From NCBI GenBank assembly GCA_038501785.1, contig JBAMJR010000089.1:8618501-8682500 (forward strand): a stretch of 64,000 nt of DNA, read 5' to 3'. Below, one piece after another: positions 26,050 through 39,000 of the stretch. How positions within the stretch are numbered: the first letter of the stretch is position 1; the number at the start of each line of letters is the position of its first letter. The stretch is from Myoxocephalus aenaeus. Lineage: Eukaryota > Chordata > Actinopteri > Perciformes > Cottidae. Below the pieces are notes generated by a model, which saw nothing but the letters and a program-made list of their open reading frames with translations, did no database searches and was not told the origin of the DNA. The position numbers and the translations under genes are program-made.

Positions 26050-27180
26050 ATGATATAATATGATGATGATTGTTTTGTGTTGTATTATTGTGTTCCGTTA
26101 AAGAGACACACTACTGTTTATATAGTATACTTCGAAGAAGCTTTGTCAATTCTGACAACACTACCTCCCCCCACAGTGATGTCATGGTGATGTCATCTGG
26201 GTTATCGATTAACGATTGGGGGAAACACACTGGAGAAGGGCGTGTCTTTTGTTTTACCTTAGAAATGCTGTATTTCAGAATTTTACACAAAATGTACATT
26301 TCTAATTTTCTCATCGCTAATTTACGGATGTTGATATTTCTGGTTAGGCCCACCCTTTATTCCTCTTTTGTTAATTTCTCTTATTTCTCATTTTTAAAAT
26401 GTTGGAAAGCTCACTTTTTTGAAGCTACTAATTCTGTAAATAGGAAAGCTGGGTTGGTTGGGACATTGTCTATGTTCAAACTCAGTCACACCTTCTTTAC
26501 TTTGAAGGTTCTTTACATTTACATTACATTGTATTCCCAGTTTTGAAATCTATGTACATTGTTGGCTCTTTTGTTAGTGTTCTTCTTCCTTACTGTTTTT
26601 ATGTTATGCCAAACAACTAACTATGACCTTTTTGACAAGCCACTAAAAGAGCCTTTGTATCATTTTTATTATGTTGTTTTTCTCATTTCATTCATTCATT
26701 CAACTGTTCGGTTAAATTTTGTACATTTGTATCTTATCATTGGACGGACTACATGATCGAAAAAAAGCCGTCGAAAGCCTTCCTCTCACTGCCCGGATAA
26801 GATTCTGGTGGAGTAAATGTTAAATCCCTTTACTATTTTCTATTTTGCCTAATTGAAAAGAGTCAACAAAATATCAAAAACATCCATGTGTACTTTTTGT
26901 GTCAATAAAGAATAAAAACTCTTCTTCAGGTTGACAAAACGATGTCAACTCTCATGTACTGAGCTTTCGACCACTTCAAACGCTCCTGATGAAGACCATG
27001 TGATCTGTTCAACCTTCAGGAATCTGAGCATCTCTGAAGTAAGTGGCCCTTGAGTTGGTTTCTCAACTGCTGTTTCTAAGAAGAATGAGCTTCCTCATGT
27101 TGTTAAAACCTCCAGATTCCCCAAAACAAGAAGCTATGTGACACACCTGTAATGAACCACGCATTATTGAGCACTGTAAC
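26050..27180. other. Intergenic, AT-rich
   Basis: Lies between the mmd2 promoter region and the 3' end of arpc1b. One open frame of 158 codons (26070-26546) has no domain, no homology that I recognise and AT-driven composition. I see nothing else. Confidence 0.5.
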
Positions 27181-27183
27181 AGC

Positions 27184-27189
27184 TTTATT
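27184..27189 (-). promoter_or_regulatory. arpc1b: Polyadenylation signal of arpc1b
   Basis: Minus-strand AATAAA, 365 nt downstream of the arpc1b stop codon, the first canonical hexamer I found. Confidence 0.55.
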
Positions 27190-27553
27190 AAATGCGTATT
27201 ATGACCAGCATAAGCTTTTAACACATTCTGTAGCCTTTCATCATGATTAATATAAAAATCCAGCTTTAAGCATTCAGCTCAGACGGAGCTCTCTGTGGTT
27301 ATAGTTACCTAACTCATAAAGTACCGTTTGCAGACCTGTGGCCAGTCCCTCTGTATACGATGTTGAGTAGAACAAGCTCAGCAAAGAGCTTCAGAGGGAT
27401 TACAAACGCTGTTTGAACCGAGTCTGGTCGTTTAACTTGTATAGAAAATACCTGATTAAAATAAGGCCAAGAAGCTTTGTGTAATAAGGCAGCAGTTTTC
27501 CTTCATATCTCCAGAAGCTAATATACGTCGGGCGGAGTGATGTAGACTTCCGT

Positions 27554-28247
27554 TCAGACTATCTTCAAATCCTTCATTGCAGACTCCAGAGACTGGAAGA
27601 AAAAAAAGGGGTGACATATATTATTATAATATCTTGGAAAACATCATGTCAGCAGGACACCAATAGGGCTGGGTATCATTTAAAAGTAATGACACCAGTA
27701 CCTTTAAAGTGATACCGATACCAATAGTGGGCTTCATTTTATACCTTTTACTTAATTCGATACCCATCATGTGAATTGAAGCATTCAGTTGCATAAAATA
27801 CCATCACCGAATTTATATTTATCAGACACCACAGGCGTACTTTCAAATATTTATTGGCATCTCAGCACGCTGAACTCCATGAAATACACTGCGCTTGACT
27901 TAAAAAAAGATTGCATGCATGTATCGTTTGACTGGAGTAGTTTTGATACTTAGTTAGTACTGGGTTATCTCGGTCGATACCTTAAAAGGTATTGAGTTCC
28001 AATACCCAGCCCCTAGATACAGCACAAATAACATTTGAACACATCAGTGTATTCTTGTGTAATCTGTGCAATGTGTTTGTATGTGTGTGTGTGTGTGTGT
28101 GTTACCTTAACATCCCAGATACACAGTCCTCCATCCATGCCGGTGGTGCAGAACTTAGTGCACTGGTTTCGTCCTCCTTCCAGCACTGAGATTTGGCTGT
28201 AATATAGTAACTCTGTTAAACAAGCGTTCTTTTTTTCTTCTTCCAAC

Positions 28248-28293
<46 letters not shown>

Positions 28294-31200
28294 GGATGAG
28301 GATGAACGATCGGCCCTTTAAATACAAATTTGTGTGTATTTTCTGCTCCTCACCTGATGCTGTTCTTGTGCAGGGTGTTCAGGTCCTTCTCGGTGCCCTG
28401 GCTGTCTGTGGCCCGGCGGTCCAGGTTCTGGAAACGTTCCCTGGCACTGATGCCCTTCTGGGCCGCCTGCTTAGGGACGTCCAGCTTGCCACCAAATGTC
28501 AGGCTGGTTTTGGCACCGTCGTACACAAACAGCACCGGGTAACAGTCGTGGCCCTGCAGGAACAGAAACACATGAGGAAGAGCTGAAAGATGCTCTGTGT
28601 GGCTATAACATCAGCGTGGTCATATGAGACTAGATATCGCTTGTGATTTTGTTTTATATCTAGATATAGCGAGAAAGCTCTAAGCCATTACCTGGAGAAT
28701 CTTTCAAAGTATTTTGGTGAATTGGTCGCATACGTTTGTTTCAAGATGTGTACCCATCTGTGACAATATTAAACCACCACTGTGAGGCGCCAACACATCT
28801 GTACACATCGCTGTACACATCGTGGCTTTAAAGCAAGACTATGTCACTTTTGAAAGAAGAAGAAATAACTCATTCTTCACAAGCAATAAAATGCACCGTT
28901 GCTTAATTCAATACCATCAGGAGTGATTTCACAAAAGGACGGCACTACTTTTGCAGCCGCGAACTGTTATTCTCAAAAGCACCCGCAAAGGCTAAAATGC
29001 ACCTATAACTGTGCTGCCAAGCAAAGAGTGCTTCTGTGCTCATTGGTATTAAATCATCCTCTTTCTATGTAAATGAGCCTCATTGCAAAAACGGTCCAAT
29101 TCACGAAGATCAGCACTAATATTCAAATATATAGTCTTCAGAGAGGTGGTGGTAACTGGAGCATATTTATACTGACAGACTGGGATATCAAATCAAAATA
29201 AATAACAAATACGGTTTCTTTCTGTCACATTTAAATTCCTTGCCTGAAGTTTTGAGGAATGCCTCTGCACCTCGTTGGTCGGGACCAAGGCCGAATATTT
29301 GTACGTTTCTTTATCTGAACTTCATTCACTATCTCTCATCCAGCTCGGCGAGGTTGGAGTTTCACATTTGCAAACGTGAATATTATTTATTGCAATAAAC
29401 TCCCTGTGAATTCATTCTACATTCATTTACTATTCTATTAAGACAAACGTTTTCACCAAAAACAGAAAAACTGCCATTTATGACTCTGGGTCTATTTGAA
29501 GGCTCAGTACTGAAATGTGTTGGCTGTATAAAGTGTAGGCTCCTCCAATAAGTCACTTAGTATCACAGTTATTTTTTCCATTTGGTTTTCTTGTTGTTTG
29601 GATTTCGTAAATATCATTCAACACCCAAATCAGACAGACACACACACAAAATAAAACATACTGATTCATATGTTCAGAATAAATGTTAATGTATTGAATA
29701 CTCACAGCTGCGACTATGCTGTTCTCAGTGATGAAGGTGACACACAGCAGAGGAAGGGACTCAGAGCTCAGACTGTTCACCCTGCGGAGTCATGACAAAG
29801 GTCAGAGTGCATACAAGCTCCCACACTTACACACAGACACACACAAGTATGCAGCCCCGCCCTCTCTTACGTGCCGGTCTTGCCTCCCTCTGCGACAGAC
29901 ACCGTGGAGTCGTGGGAGGTCCAGGCCAGGCGGTTGCCGGAGTGTGAGAAGCAGACGCTGTGCACCCAACCTCCGCCTCCAGTCTGCCCTGGTGCTACTG
30001 ACCCGCCAGATTCAAACAGCATCTCCCCGAACGGCATCTTGCTGCCCCAGGGGGTGGGGCCGGGCTTCTCCTCCACCTCCTTAATGTAGGCGGAAAACAC
30101 CCTGCGGGGGAGAGGGGTCGGGATGGGAACAAGATGGAAAGAAGAGAGGAGGAGGCAAAGAGGACGAAAACAATGGTTGTTCAATACAGGGAGGCGCAGA
30201 TAAACTGTATTTATTATCAATTCTGTTGTGTCTTTATGTTGTACTTGTGTGCTATGAAAATCAGCTGAATGCATCCAAAGTGATGACATAATTGTGTGTG
30301 TTGATTAGGAATACGGTTGGACTTTAGATTAGGCTACGAGTTAAGTGTTTATAATTAAGACTTTGATTTAAGTCCATTTAAGTTTGTTTATTGAGCCGAA
30401 AATCCACCTTTTCTCAGACGGTTTTACAATCTGTACAGCACAGGATACAATCCATTCTTTGAGCCTCGATTCAAATAAGGAAAATCCCCACAGAAATCAG
30501 GACAAAAATAGAAATGCAATATCTCCCAGATGTACAGAGTAGACAGAGGTAGTAGTAACCCATATTAAATGTAGTACCTAAAATGGCCTCACAAGTGTAG
30601 TAACACGTCTGCACACCTCTTTTGATTCACTCATACCTGCATTTGAAGTCACAGCATCCAGCAGCCAGCAGGACGTTGTTGGGATGCCAGTCCAGACTGA
30701 GGATGGTGGATCGGATCGGCTTCTTGATGTGCTTGCACACCCACCTTTAAATCACAGCACAGCGTGTTGGTTCATAACAACCAAATGCAACCTCTCATGT
30801 AAATCAGAGGCAGGAAACTACCCTTTGAGATCCTCACCAGTCGTTTTCCTGCTCAAAGTAGCAGATGGAGATGAGGCGTGAGCCGCTGCCTACAGCGAAC
30901 TTGTTCTCCTGTGGCGACCACTTGACGCAGCGAGCGGCGCGGTTGATCCTGAGGATGACCAGCGTGGGCTTCCATGCGCCCTCTTTTAGGGTCCACACAT
31001 AGGCGTTACGGTCCGCTCCGCAAGTGACTATACGGTTGCTGTCTGTAGCCCAGTCGATACCTGCAGGAGAAAGGAACTCTTATTAATATCTGTGCATGCA
31101 TTATAGTATATATTGAAAGGAATAGTTTGACACTGAAATGTGCTTTCTTTCTGCAGGGCACATGAGAAGGTTGAGAACTATTTACATTACATTTATTCCA

Positions 31201-32850
31201 GAGCCAGAAAATTGGACAGCTACATCGAATTGGGTTGGAAAGACACATTGCAAGTGCTTATTTTTCCTTTTTAAGAAGTGAGATGGAAGATGGAAGGAAT
31301 AGAGTGGCTCTTTAAAAGGTCCACTTTGATGTCTGTATGCTAATATGATTTACTTTTATGAGCACAAAGACTGGAAACAGGGAAACTGTGAGAAATAGTT
31401 TGGCCCATAAACCAAAGTAAAAATTTGTAATTTTTGCACTTTGTACGAATTAAAAATACAAGATACGAGATCAAACGTGTTAATTGGTGAGGTTCAGAAA
31501 CGCTGGTTGCTGGAAATCTTTTCCCTTTGGACAAAGCCACGCTAACTGTTTCCCTCCGTTTTCAGTCTTTGTGCTAAGCTAGGCTAACCAGCTGCTGGCT
31601 CCGGCTTCATGAAGTCAGAAAGTGGTTTTGATCTTTTTGTCTAACTCTCGACAAGAGGGCATTTAATTACCCAAAAATACTATATATTACTTTGTTAATT
31701 AGGTACCACTGAAGAGGACGGTTGAAATTTTAAAAGACGTGTTCCGGAAATGCAAGACTGGAAATCAATAGTGGACTCAGCTACCGAACCATTTTGCTAC
31801 TTCTACCTGAACGTCTCTAAACTTTGTGGAAAACAAATAAAAAAGTGATTAAAATAAATCACTGCGTCTGTGAGTGCGTGACGGTGTCTCACCTGTCACC
31901 TGCCCATTGTGCTCCTTCAGCTCATGGATCTTGGTCCAATTGGTCCCATCCTTCTTGTAGATGTGGACCTCATGGTTGTTGGGGCACAGGGCGATCTCTG
32001 AGGCACAGAAACACATTAAAGTAGTGAAAATCAGTGAAACGTATAGACAGGAAATTCATCAGTGTGAGGACAAAGTACGGAGTGACTGAAGGGAGAGGTT
32101 TGCGGGGCTGATCAGTGGAGTGGAACACTGAGCAGCTGACTTGGTGCATGAGAACAGAGGAAAACTAGAGAAATACAGCATGTATCTGCCTGCAGGCAGC
32201 ACACAGACACATGGTATCTTTAAATAGAAAATGTGCAAAGAACTTCAACCTTCCTTCGCACAACGTCGTGGCAAACCCTGCACATGTTTTAGTCAGCAGA
32301 TGAGTCAGATGCAGTGTTTGTCTAAAACCAGCAGTGTGGGTGCTTTAGTGTGCATTTCATTTTCTTTGGTGAGTGTTCAGCCTGCAAGCTGAGAAAACTT
32401 TAAGTGTTCAGCTTACAAGTTGAGTGAAACTGCAACCGTATGACTCAACCACAGCCGCCTTTTACGTCCGCTTTGCCCAGAAACCAAAGCGCTGATCGAA
32501 ACAGCCAAATATGGCATTAGTTTCCTGCAGCTAACGGAGAACAAGAGCCTCTCAGAAAAGGGCCCCAGACGCCACCCTTACAGTTACAGGAAACAGGAAA
32601 TACCTTCTCCCACCTGGGAGCCAATCACAAACCACTGACTATTACACTATTTGTTCTTTGGCGCAGATGCTAGTTGAAGTAAAAATGTTCCATGATGTGT
32701 GTGAATAACAGTTTAGAGAGGACACGACTCAGAGGCACTGAAATACAAGCCCCGAGTGGCCAATCAGAGATGGCGAGCAGACTTACGGGTACGATCTTTG
32801 TTCCAGGCATGGCAGCTAATTGGTTCCAGCAGGAAACTATGGTACGCCAT
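27554..32850 (-). CDS. arpc1b: Actin-related protein 2/3 complex subunit 1B
   Basis: WD40 beta-propeller subunit of the Arp2/3 complex, which nucleates branched actin; the 1B form dominates in mammalian haematopoietic cells. Coding exons: 32787-32850, 31893-31997, 31060 down to 30838, 30637-30744, 29871-30101, 29706-29781, 28354-28553, 28106-28196, 27554-27592. All phases agree, giving 378 residues (human 372). Start MAYHSFLLEPISCHAWNKDRTQ and end SLESAMKDLKIV are those of 1B, as are GGKLDVPKQAAQKG and FCTTGMDGGLCIWDVK. The loop before GGGGWVHSV is longer than in arpc1a (SGGSVAPGQTG) and is not interrupted by an intron. The tandem paralogue arpc1a follows upstream in the same orientation, as in human 7q22. 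A non-coding first exon is proposed at about 33518-33640. Confidence 0.96.
27666..28013. mobile_element. MITE with GGGCTGGGTAT terminal inverted repeats and TA target duplication
   Basis: The left end is GGGCTGGGTATC, the right end its reverse complement with one extra C, and TA stands directly outside both ends. The interior contains paired 'gataccgatacc' and 'ggtcgatacc' motifs. It is about 350 bp with no coding capacity, between the last two exons of arpc1b. It belongs to a fish MITE family I have seen, and the TA duplication suggests a Tc1/mariner-type mobiliser. Confidence 0.75.
28248..28291. repeat. (GAT)n trinucleotide repeat in an arpc1b intron
   Basis: About fourteen ATG/GAT units followed by GAGGAT variants, about 60 bp outside the exon 28354-28553. 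Confidence 0.97.
31112..31645. mobile_element. Fold-back dispersed teleost repeat in an arpc1b intron
   Basis: It starts with 'ggaatagtttgacactg' and contains 'cacaaagactggaaacaggg' at 31360. Further on, the inverse CCGTTTTCAGTCTTTGTGCTAAGCTAGGCTAACC runs from about 31557, so the two arms can pair. These strings are hallmarks of an interspersed repeat I recognise from percomorph fish. The boundaries are approximate. Confidence 0.6.
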
Positions 32851-33517
32851 GGCCAATCAGATGTTATAGAAACAGACCAGGAAGGGCTGTGAGGAACCAG
32901 CGTCTGGTGAGCCGGGAGATAACGGTCAACTCAAGTCTAGAAAAACAGAAGTGAGAAGATTCTTGTTATGCGGAAGGAGCGGAAAAAGAAAAAGAAACAC
33001 ACGACAAAGTTATGACCTATACTTGAATTTACAGAACTATTCATCACGATGCATTTCTCAAGGGTTGTTCTTGACTATTTGCGGTAAAAGAGAAACAAAA
33101 AGAACACACAATCAGCTGATTTTAAGCCAGAAAGACACACTGGATTTATCTCATTCAGGCTGGGTTAATGACATCCAGACTTTCAGAGGCATGAGAGGAA
33201 TGATGCAGGTCAAGGGTAATACACATCCCCAAACAAACTCTATCCTTTACAGCAAGAGCACACACCCAGGAAATAAAGACAAGCATCTGCATCACAGACA
33301 TTTTACAAGCACTACTTCAAAAAGAAAGTTGACGTAACGTCCACGAGTCTGTGCTCAAGTAAGTGTGTGTGTGGGTTTGAGTGCCTGTTGCATTCTTCTA
33401 GCTTTTTCCCTGAAAGTGCAGTACACTTACAAAGTGTGCGTGTGGGTGTGTGAGTTAGTGCTACTGACATGTCTAAACATACTCAGTCAACTGTTAAATA
33501 TTTTCTAGGCTACTTAC

Positions 33518-33640
33518 CCTGAGGGCTGGACAGAGATGAATGGGTGAATAGCTGCAGAGATGGGGAGTGAGTGAGAAGGGAGAGGCAGAGGAAGGTGACG
33601 GATCAAATAAAGATGATGGTGTTCAGCTCGCGGACTCTGG
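33518..33640 (-). other. arpc1b: Probable non-coding first exon of arpc1b
   Basis: The minus strand has CCTCAGG|GTAAGTAG, a near-consensus donor at 33517-33516, upstream of the start-codon exon. An element shared with arpc1a (33628-33654) lies 110-140 nt upstream of the donor. The right-hand limit (transcription start) is not visible. Confidence 0.45.
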
Positions 33641-33654
33641 CCAGTCAACGCGAA
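33628..33654 (-). promoter_or_regulatory. arpc1b: 27-bp element shared by both arpc1 promoters (arpc1b copy)
   Basis: It begins TCGCGGACTCTGG on the plus strand and matches 42122-42148 upstream of arpc1a at 24 of 27 positions, all three differences being transitions. It sits at a comparable distance upstream of the first-exon donor in both genes, and is therefore likely a core promoter or 5' UTR element. Confidence 0.5.
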
Positions 33655-33659
33655 CGCCA

Positions 33660-35320
33660 ACGACAGAGTGAGCTCAGGAAGAGAGAAGCTGAGCTGAGGA
33701 GAGGGCGGAGGGGTCAGAGGGGGAAGTAGAGGAGGGCACAGTGAAGCGCAGGAGGGGAGACATACAGGAAGTTTGTGCTTGAGGCAGAAAATGGGTGTAA
33801 CAGTTCAAAAAATGTGAGAGAATGGGGGCAAAACTTTTCATTTTCAAGAGAAACAAAAGGGGAAAAAGGGAGAATAGAGGGAGGGGCATGAACACAATGC
33901 AATGTTCTACAAAAAGGAGGAAGTAGAAACTGAGGGGGAAGCAAATAGAAGCATGAAAGACACGGAAAAGAAGGGGGAGGGACGTCTGGTCACTGCATAA
34001 AGAAAAAGAGGAACAAGGAGTAGGGGAGGGATTAAACTGCAGAAGGGGGGAGGAAAGCGTCAGGCGGAAAAAGTTTCTATAGAAAAGATTTGCTACCGTT
34101 TTTTCAATGTATTCCTTAATCTAAGCAGTTCAGATATTCAAAATCCAAGTTTACACATTTTACCCAAAAGATCCCCTCACTTTTTTCTTGAAATTTTAAA
34201 TCAGGCATGGATGTTGTCTTAGGTTAAGACACTTTTACTCATCATGAGTCACAGGGCTCCATTTTACTATATATTAAGCTGCATTTTATTATTATTTTTT
34301 CTAACTTTTCTCTTGAATGTGACCCTGGCAATATATATATATATATATATTTATGTATATCGGAGAAGAAACACCACTGAAGTGTTGATTGCATAAGGAG
34401 GCAGAGGCCTAGAGGACAACATGAATATTGCACTCCTGAGAAAGTAACCCTTAAATGTACCATCGTTACTGTAAATATGAATTCATGTAATGGTGACAGT
34501 CAGCTCCGTTACTTTAAACATTGATTTTGTTCTTTTAGCCTTTTGGAAGAATGGTGGTCAGTTCACCACAGGCATTCATATACTAGCACCATCATGAGGT
34601 TGCATTTGTCCAGTTCTTTGCTTTATGCCCAAATACCTGCAGAACTAATGACGTCCCAGTTAAACTACTGCTAGTTAGCTAATGTTAGCATGCTAACACT
34701 CGACGTTATGAAGATGAACAATATTATGATGATTATTATACTTTGTTTTAACATTGCACCTTGAACCCTCTTGCTCACAGAACTGCTGCGCAAAGGATTG
34801 TGGGTAAGATTTAGCCAGAAAAGCATGCTGGCTTGCAACCTGCAAAACACAACCGGAGTCGTATTTTTGGCACACTGCATTTAAACTACTATGTATTGGG
34901 ACAAACTAAATATTTTTCTAGCATACTAAATAATATGGTAGCATGAGTATTGGAACATCAGCGTGATACCATTGCCATCTTTCAGAGCACAGCTGTACTG
35001 AAGTGCAGCCTCACAGAGCCAGCATGCAAACACTTGTTCAGCATGCATTAAAAATACAGTAACAAAAGAAATCAATGGCTGTTTTGAAGAGTAATGAAAT
35101 TAACCTGCCACCTCGTTGTGTCAATTAGGTCTTTCTGTAATAAATGCACGATGAGGTTTATGAAGAAACATGGAATTGTTACATTAACGGCAAGGCACAT
35201 GAACAAATATTGAATGCACATTAATAAAATAACCCTACTACTGCAAATCCACTAAATGTATCTAGTCTGGCAAAGACAAAAGGAAGAGAACAGTCGAGTG
35301 AGTTGTGTACTTCAAATTGA
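33660..35320. other. Intergenic between arpc1b and arpc1a
   Basis: Purine-rich on the plus strand at 33670-34080 (GA-rich), then AT-rich with a short TA repeat at 34330-34350 and a dispersed repeat. I see no coding exon. Confidence 0.5.
34665..35030. mobile_element. Diverged dispersed teleost repeat
   Basis: It contains TAGCTAATGTTAGCATGCTAAC and, 300 bp on, CAGCTGTACTGAAGTGCAGCCTC then ACAGAGCCAGCATG, in the order found in a common fish interspersed repeat related to the fragment at 19110. The limits are uncertain. Confidence 0.45.
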
Positions 35321-35327
35321 CTTCATC

Positions 35328-35333
35328 TTTATT
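35328..35333 (-). promoter_or_regulatory. arpc1a: Polyadenylation signal of arpc1a
   Basis: Minus-strand AATAAA about 740 nt downstream of the arpc1a stop codon, the first canonical hexamer I found there. Confidence 0.5.
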
Positions 35334-36074
35334 TCATGTCTACCTCATGATCGGTTACATTGAAATCCTTCATCTCGTGTGGTTTTAGTGTAGTAGCTAC
35401 AGAGCCTAGTGCTGGCCAGCCGTGACTCCGCACCACTGCTTTCTTTCTCCACCATCAGATCCTGTACAGCTCTCTATAGCCAACCAGCAACATGACCTCA
35501 GAATACCAATAACCCGGGTCCTAATCTGAACAATGACTTCACCTGCCGGCGAAGATCTAGGACACGCCAGCAAGTAAAGCATCACGTCCTTCGTTCTACT
35601 AAACACTGACATTCAGAGATCATGTTGAAGTTGATCTAAAGGTGACATACAGTCTGACTTTTGGATAAAACGCACCTTTTAGTGTTCAACTTTTGGTACA
35701 TGAGGTTAGAGAACATAAAAACACACATTTCACGTCACGTTTTAATACGTGTCAGAGGACCTTTTCCACTTTGACACCTGGTTAACCTTCATTTAAAAAC
35801 AAAACAAAAAAATCAACAGTGATGTCACACGTCAGCTCAGTGTGTGTAGTGTATGCGTGTGTGTGTGTACTTTAGTGTGTGCATGAGAGTGTTTGCACAC
35901 ACCCATAAGAGTGTGTTGTGGTCTGATCAGTGCTTCAGCAGACACTCGATTAGGTGGTCAGTCGTGTGCGTTACTGGCTGAGTCGCAGGAGCGAAGGGAG
36001 GGGGGGGGAGGGTGGAGGAAGGGAGGGGGAGAAGTGAGGCCTGCTGCATTTCTTCATTCATTTACAAGATTTCT

Positions 36075-39000
36075 TCACATGATGCGGAGACCCTGGATAG
36101 AAGCTTCTAGACTCTGAGGAGGTACACACAAACACACGAGAGAGTTAGAGCTGAGAGATCTGGGGATCAATGTATCTCTGAAGAGGATTGCTGATTTATG
36201 TGCGTTTGTACCTTGAAGTCCCAGATGGTCATCGCTCCATCGATGCCTGTGGTGCAGAACTTGCGACAATCCCGTTTGTCTCCTTCATAGATAGACACTT
36301 GGCTGAGGACCAGACATGAAGACACATAAAGATACTTTTAAAAAAGGATGAATGAGTTTGAATATAGAAAATCACAATGAAAGATTTCACCATGTTGTCA
36401 TGACAAGAGTGTCTACTTAAACGGCCACGTTAACACAAAGAGAAGCCGAACACTGTTCATTTGCACATACCAATAGCATTGCAACGACACAAAGCCAGTT
36501 GAAAATCAGCAAAGTTCCCCTTAAATGGAAACGTTTGACATTTTAGGAAATTGCCCCAACCAACATAAAACGTACATGTGGAGTCGTTTTTACACTTCAG
36601 CTTTTGTAGGGATATAAAAACCGAGATAACAAGGTGTTAATCAGCAAGCTTTAGATGAGCAGGTATGTGGATTTTATAACCTTTGGACAGAGGCATGCTT
36701 CAACAAAATGTAGTAAAGAAAATGATTCTTTCTTTGGAAACAGGAAGCTGAACACATTTGAATGGGCTCCAGTAGTAAATTACAGTTGCACATAATAGTC
36801 ATCAGCTCAAGACAAATTAAGAACAACAAACAGTTTTCATGGGATTAGACAAAGTACACAATGTAATGTTTAAATAGTACAGGCTGACACTGAGGAGTTT
36901 GAGTCCATGTGATTGTGAGCCTGTTTGTCAATTTAAGAACTAGCAATAATAATAATACAATTAATGTAATGGGATGCAGAGCTCAACTGTGCTTCCAATA
37001 TTATCCATTCCAGCCAATACTTGTCACATAATGCACAATCTATCGAAGAGGTTAAAATACCTTCAGTTGCCAATCATTTATTTATTGATGGTATTAGGTT
37101 ACACCAAGATAAAAGTAATGCAGTCCAATACAGCAGGACTGCAATAAATCAATCCCACCATCATGACGGTTACATGTTACCTTTTTGCTGAAACCGTCTT
37201 GGAGACTTGATCATTTTCCAAAGTTGTGGTTGGAGACCGGTGTTGTTGACTTGTATTATTATATTTTACCGCGAGGTGTTTCTAATATGTAGTCGTCACT
37301 CATTGAGAACAAATGAAAACAAAGATCACTGCAGCCGCCAAAGTGACCACAAAGTTGACCAATTCCTTATTTATTCTATATTACAGAAAATGTAATGAAA
37401 CATTCAAAATCGACTACATTCTGAAAACTCGGAAAAACAAACTCCTCAATCGTTGAGTAACTTTTACTGAATCAAACTGAATTACACTTTTGAACATCTG
37501 CAAATATCTGAACCTAAAATGAAAACTGTTGGGAAGGCGTCTTCAGATAAATTCCACGTCCTGCCCTTAATCGACTCCCGTTAGTGTGACTTACGTGATG
37601 CTGTTCTGGTGCAGCGTGTCCAGGGCAGTGTTGCGGTCCTCGGTGGTGGCCCTCTTGTCCATGTTCCTGAAGCGCTCCATGGCGGAGATGTTCCTCTGGA
37701 TACTCTGCTTGGGGAGGTCGAGCTTTGACTCAAAGGTCAGCTCCCCACCATCGTCGCAACGGAACAGCATGGGGCAACAGTCGTGGCCCTGAAGACGCAG
37801 ACAAAATATTTACAATGGCATTCCTTAGATCCCTACCTGTATATTTCGGAGTGGAAACATGTAGTAAATGTTTTATTCTTACCGCAGCTACTAGACTGGT
37901 CTCTGAAACAAAAATGACGCTGAGTAGAGGAAGGAAGTCCGTCTTCAGCTGTGAGGGACTAAACACACAAATGAATTAGCACCTTGAGAATCGAATGATG
38001 TTTCCTGTACTTTTAAAAGATTATACAGGCAGCTACAAACAATTATAAAAGTGCTGTGTGCTCTGCAGTGCATGCAGGTTTCCAGGGAGAACATGTTTAT
38101 TTCTTTGGCATGGTCTCAAGCACCGCCCTTTCAATTCATGTCACCAGCAATTTGTCGACACCAGCATGTCATTATGTTAGTGGTTGTTTACCTTTATCAC
38201 CTTATTGCCACTGTGAGCAGCTGATCGGATTACTAATCATGGTTTATGTACAGATGACAATAAAATAGAGAATACACCAAGATGCATTCTCATGTGGTGA
38301 AAGAAATAACAGCATTTATTTAGTTAGTCATTTTTTGGAGATCAAGAAACAGCTTGGGACGCGTTCATCTGCCCATTTACACACATCCACTTCTTGAGAA
38401 GAGCAATCTCCCTGTTTGGTTTGGAGGAACATTTGATCTCCTTTTCTGTTTTTAGTTGCTGTAAAAACAAACAAAAAAATGACCAGGCCAAGCTCTAAAT
38501 CATCAACGTCCCCTCGCATTAGTTGCTGAAATTTCACAGCCCACTCATGTCAATCATTTTGGACTATATCGCCTGAATTTCAATAATCATCTCCTTTTTT
38601 CATTTACGTCCAGGGAAATATTTTACAAAAACATGTCAGATTCTACATAATTTGTGGTATAGTAACTATCTTACTAATCTTTTTCTTCATATTTCATGTA
38701 GTTGACACATTATATTTAATATTTATTTTGGTAAATTCATGGTTTGGTTTCTCACACACAGTCGATGGTTTTACACTATTGCACTGATCCACAGGGGGCC
38801 GTAACATGCCAAAGAAAATGCAGCGCTGCTACATCAAAAGGCAGTGTTACTAAAGTAAACATTGATGGTAACATTGCAGGATTTAAAATACTTTAAAACA
38901 TGACTTTGCTGATGTCATGTTTTATGTTACGGTGTGTAACACTGAATGTAAACATAACATTTGTTTCCCCATGTTATGTTTAATGAGAGAAACCCTCTGC

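Noticed and set aside
26070..26546. 158-codon open frame in AT-rich DNA
   Set aside because: Composition follows local AT content, no domain or family recognised, no splice partner.
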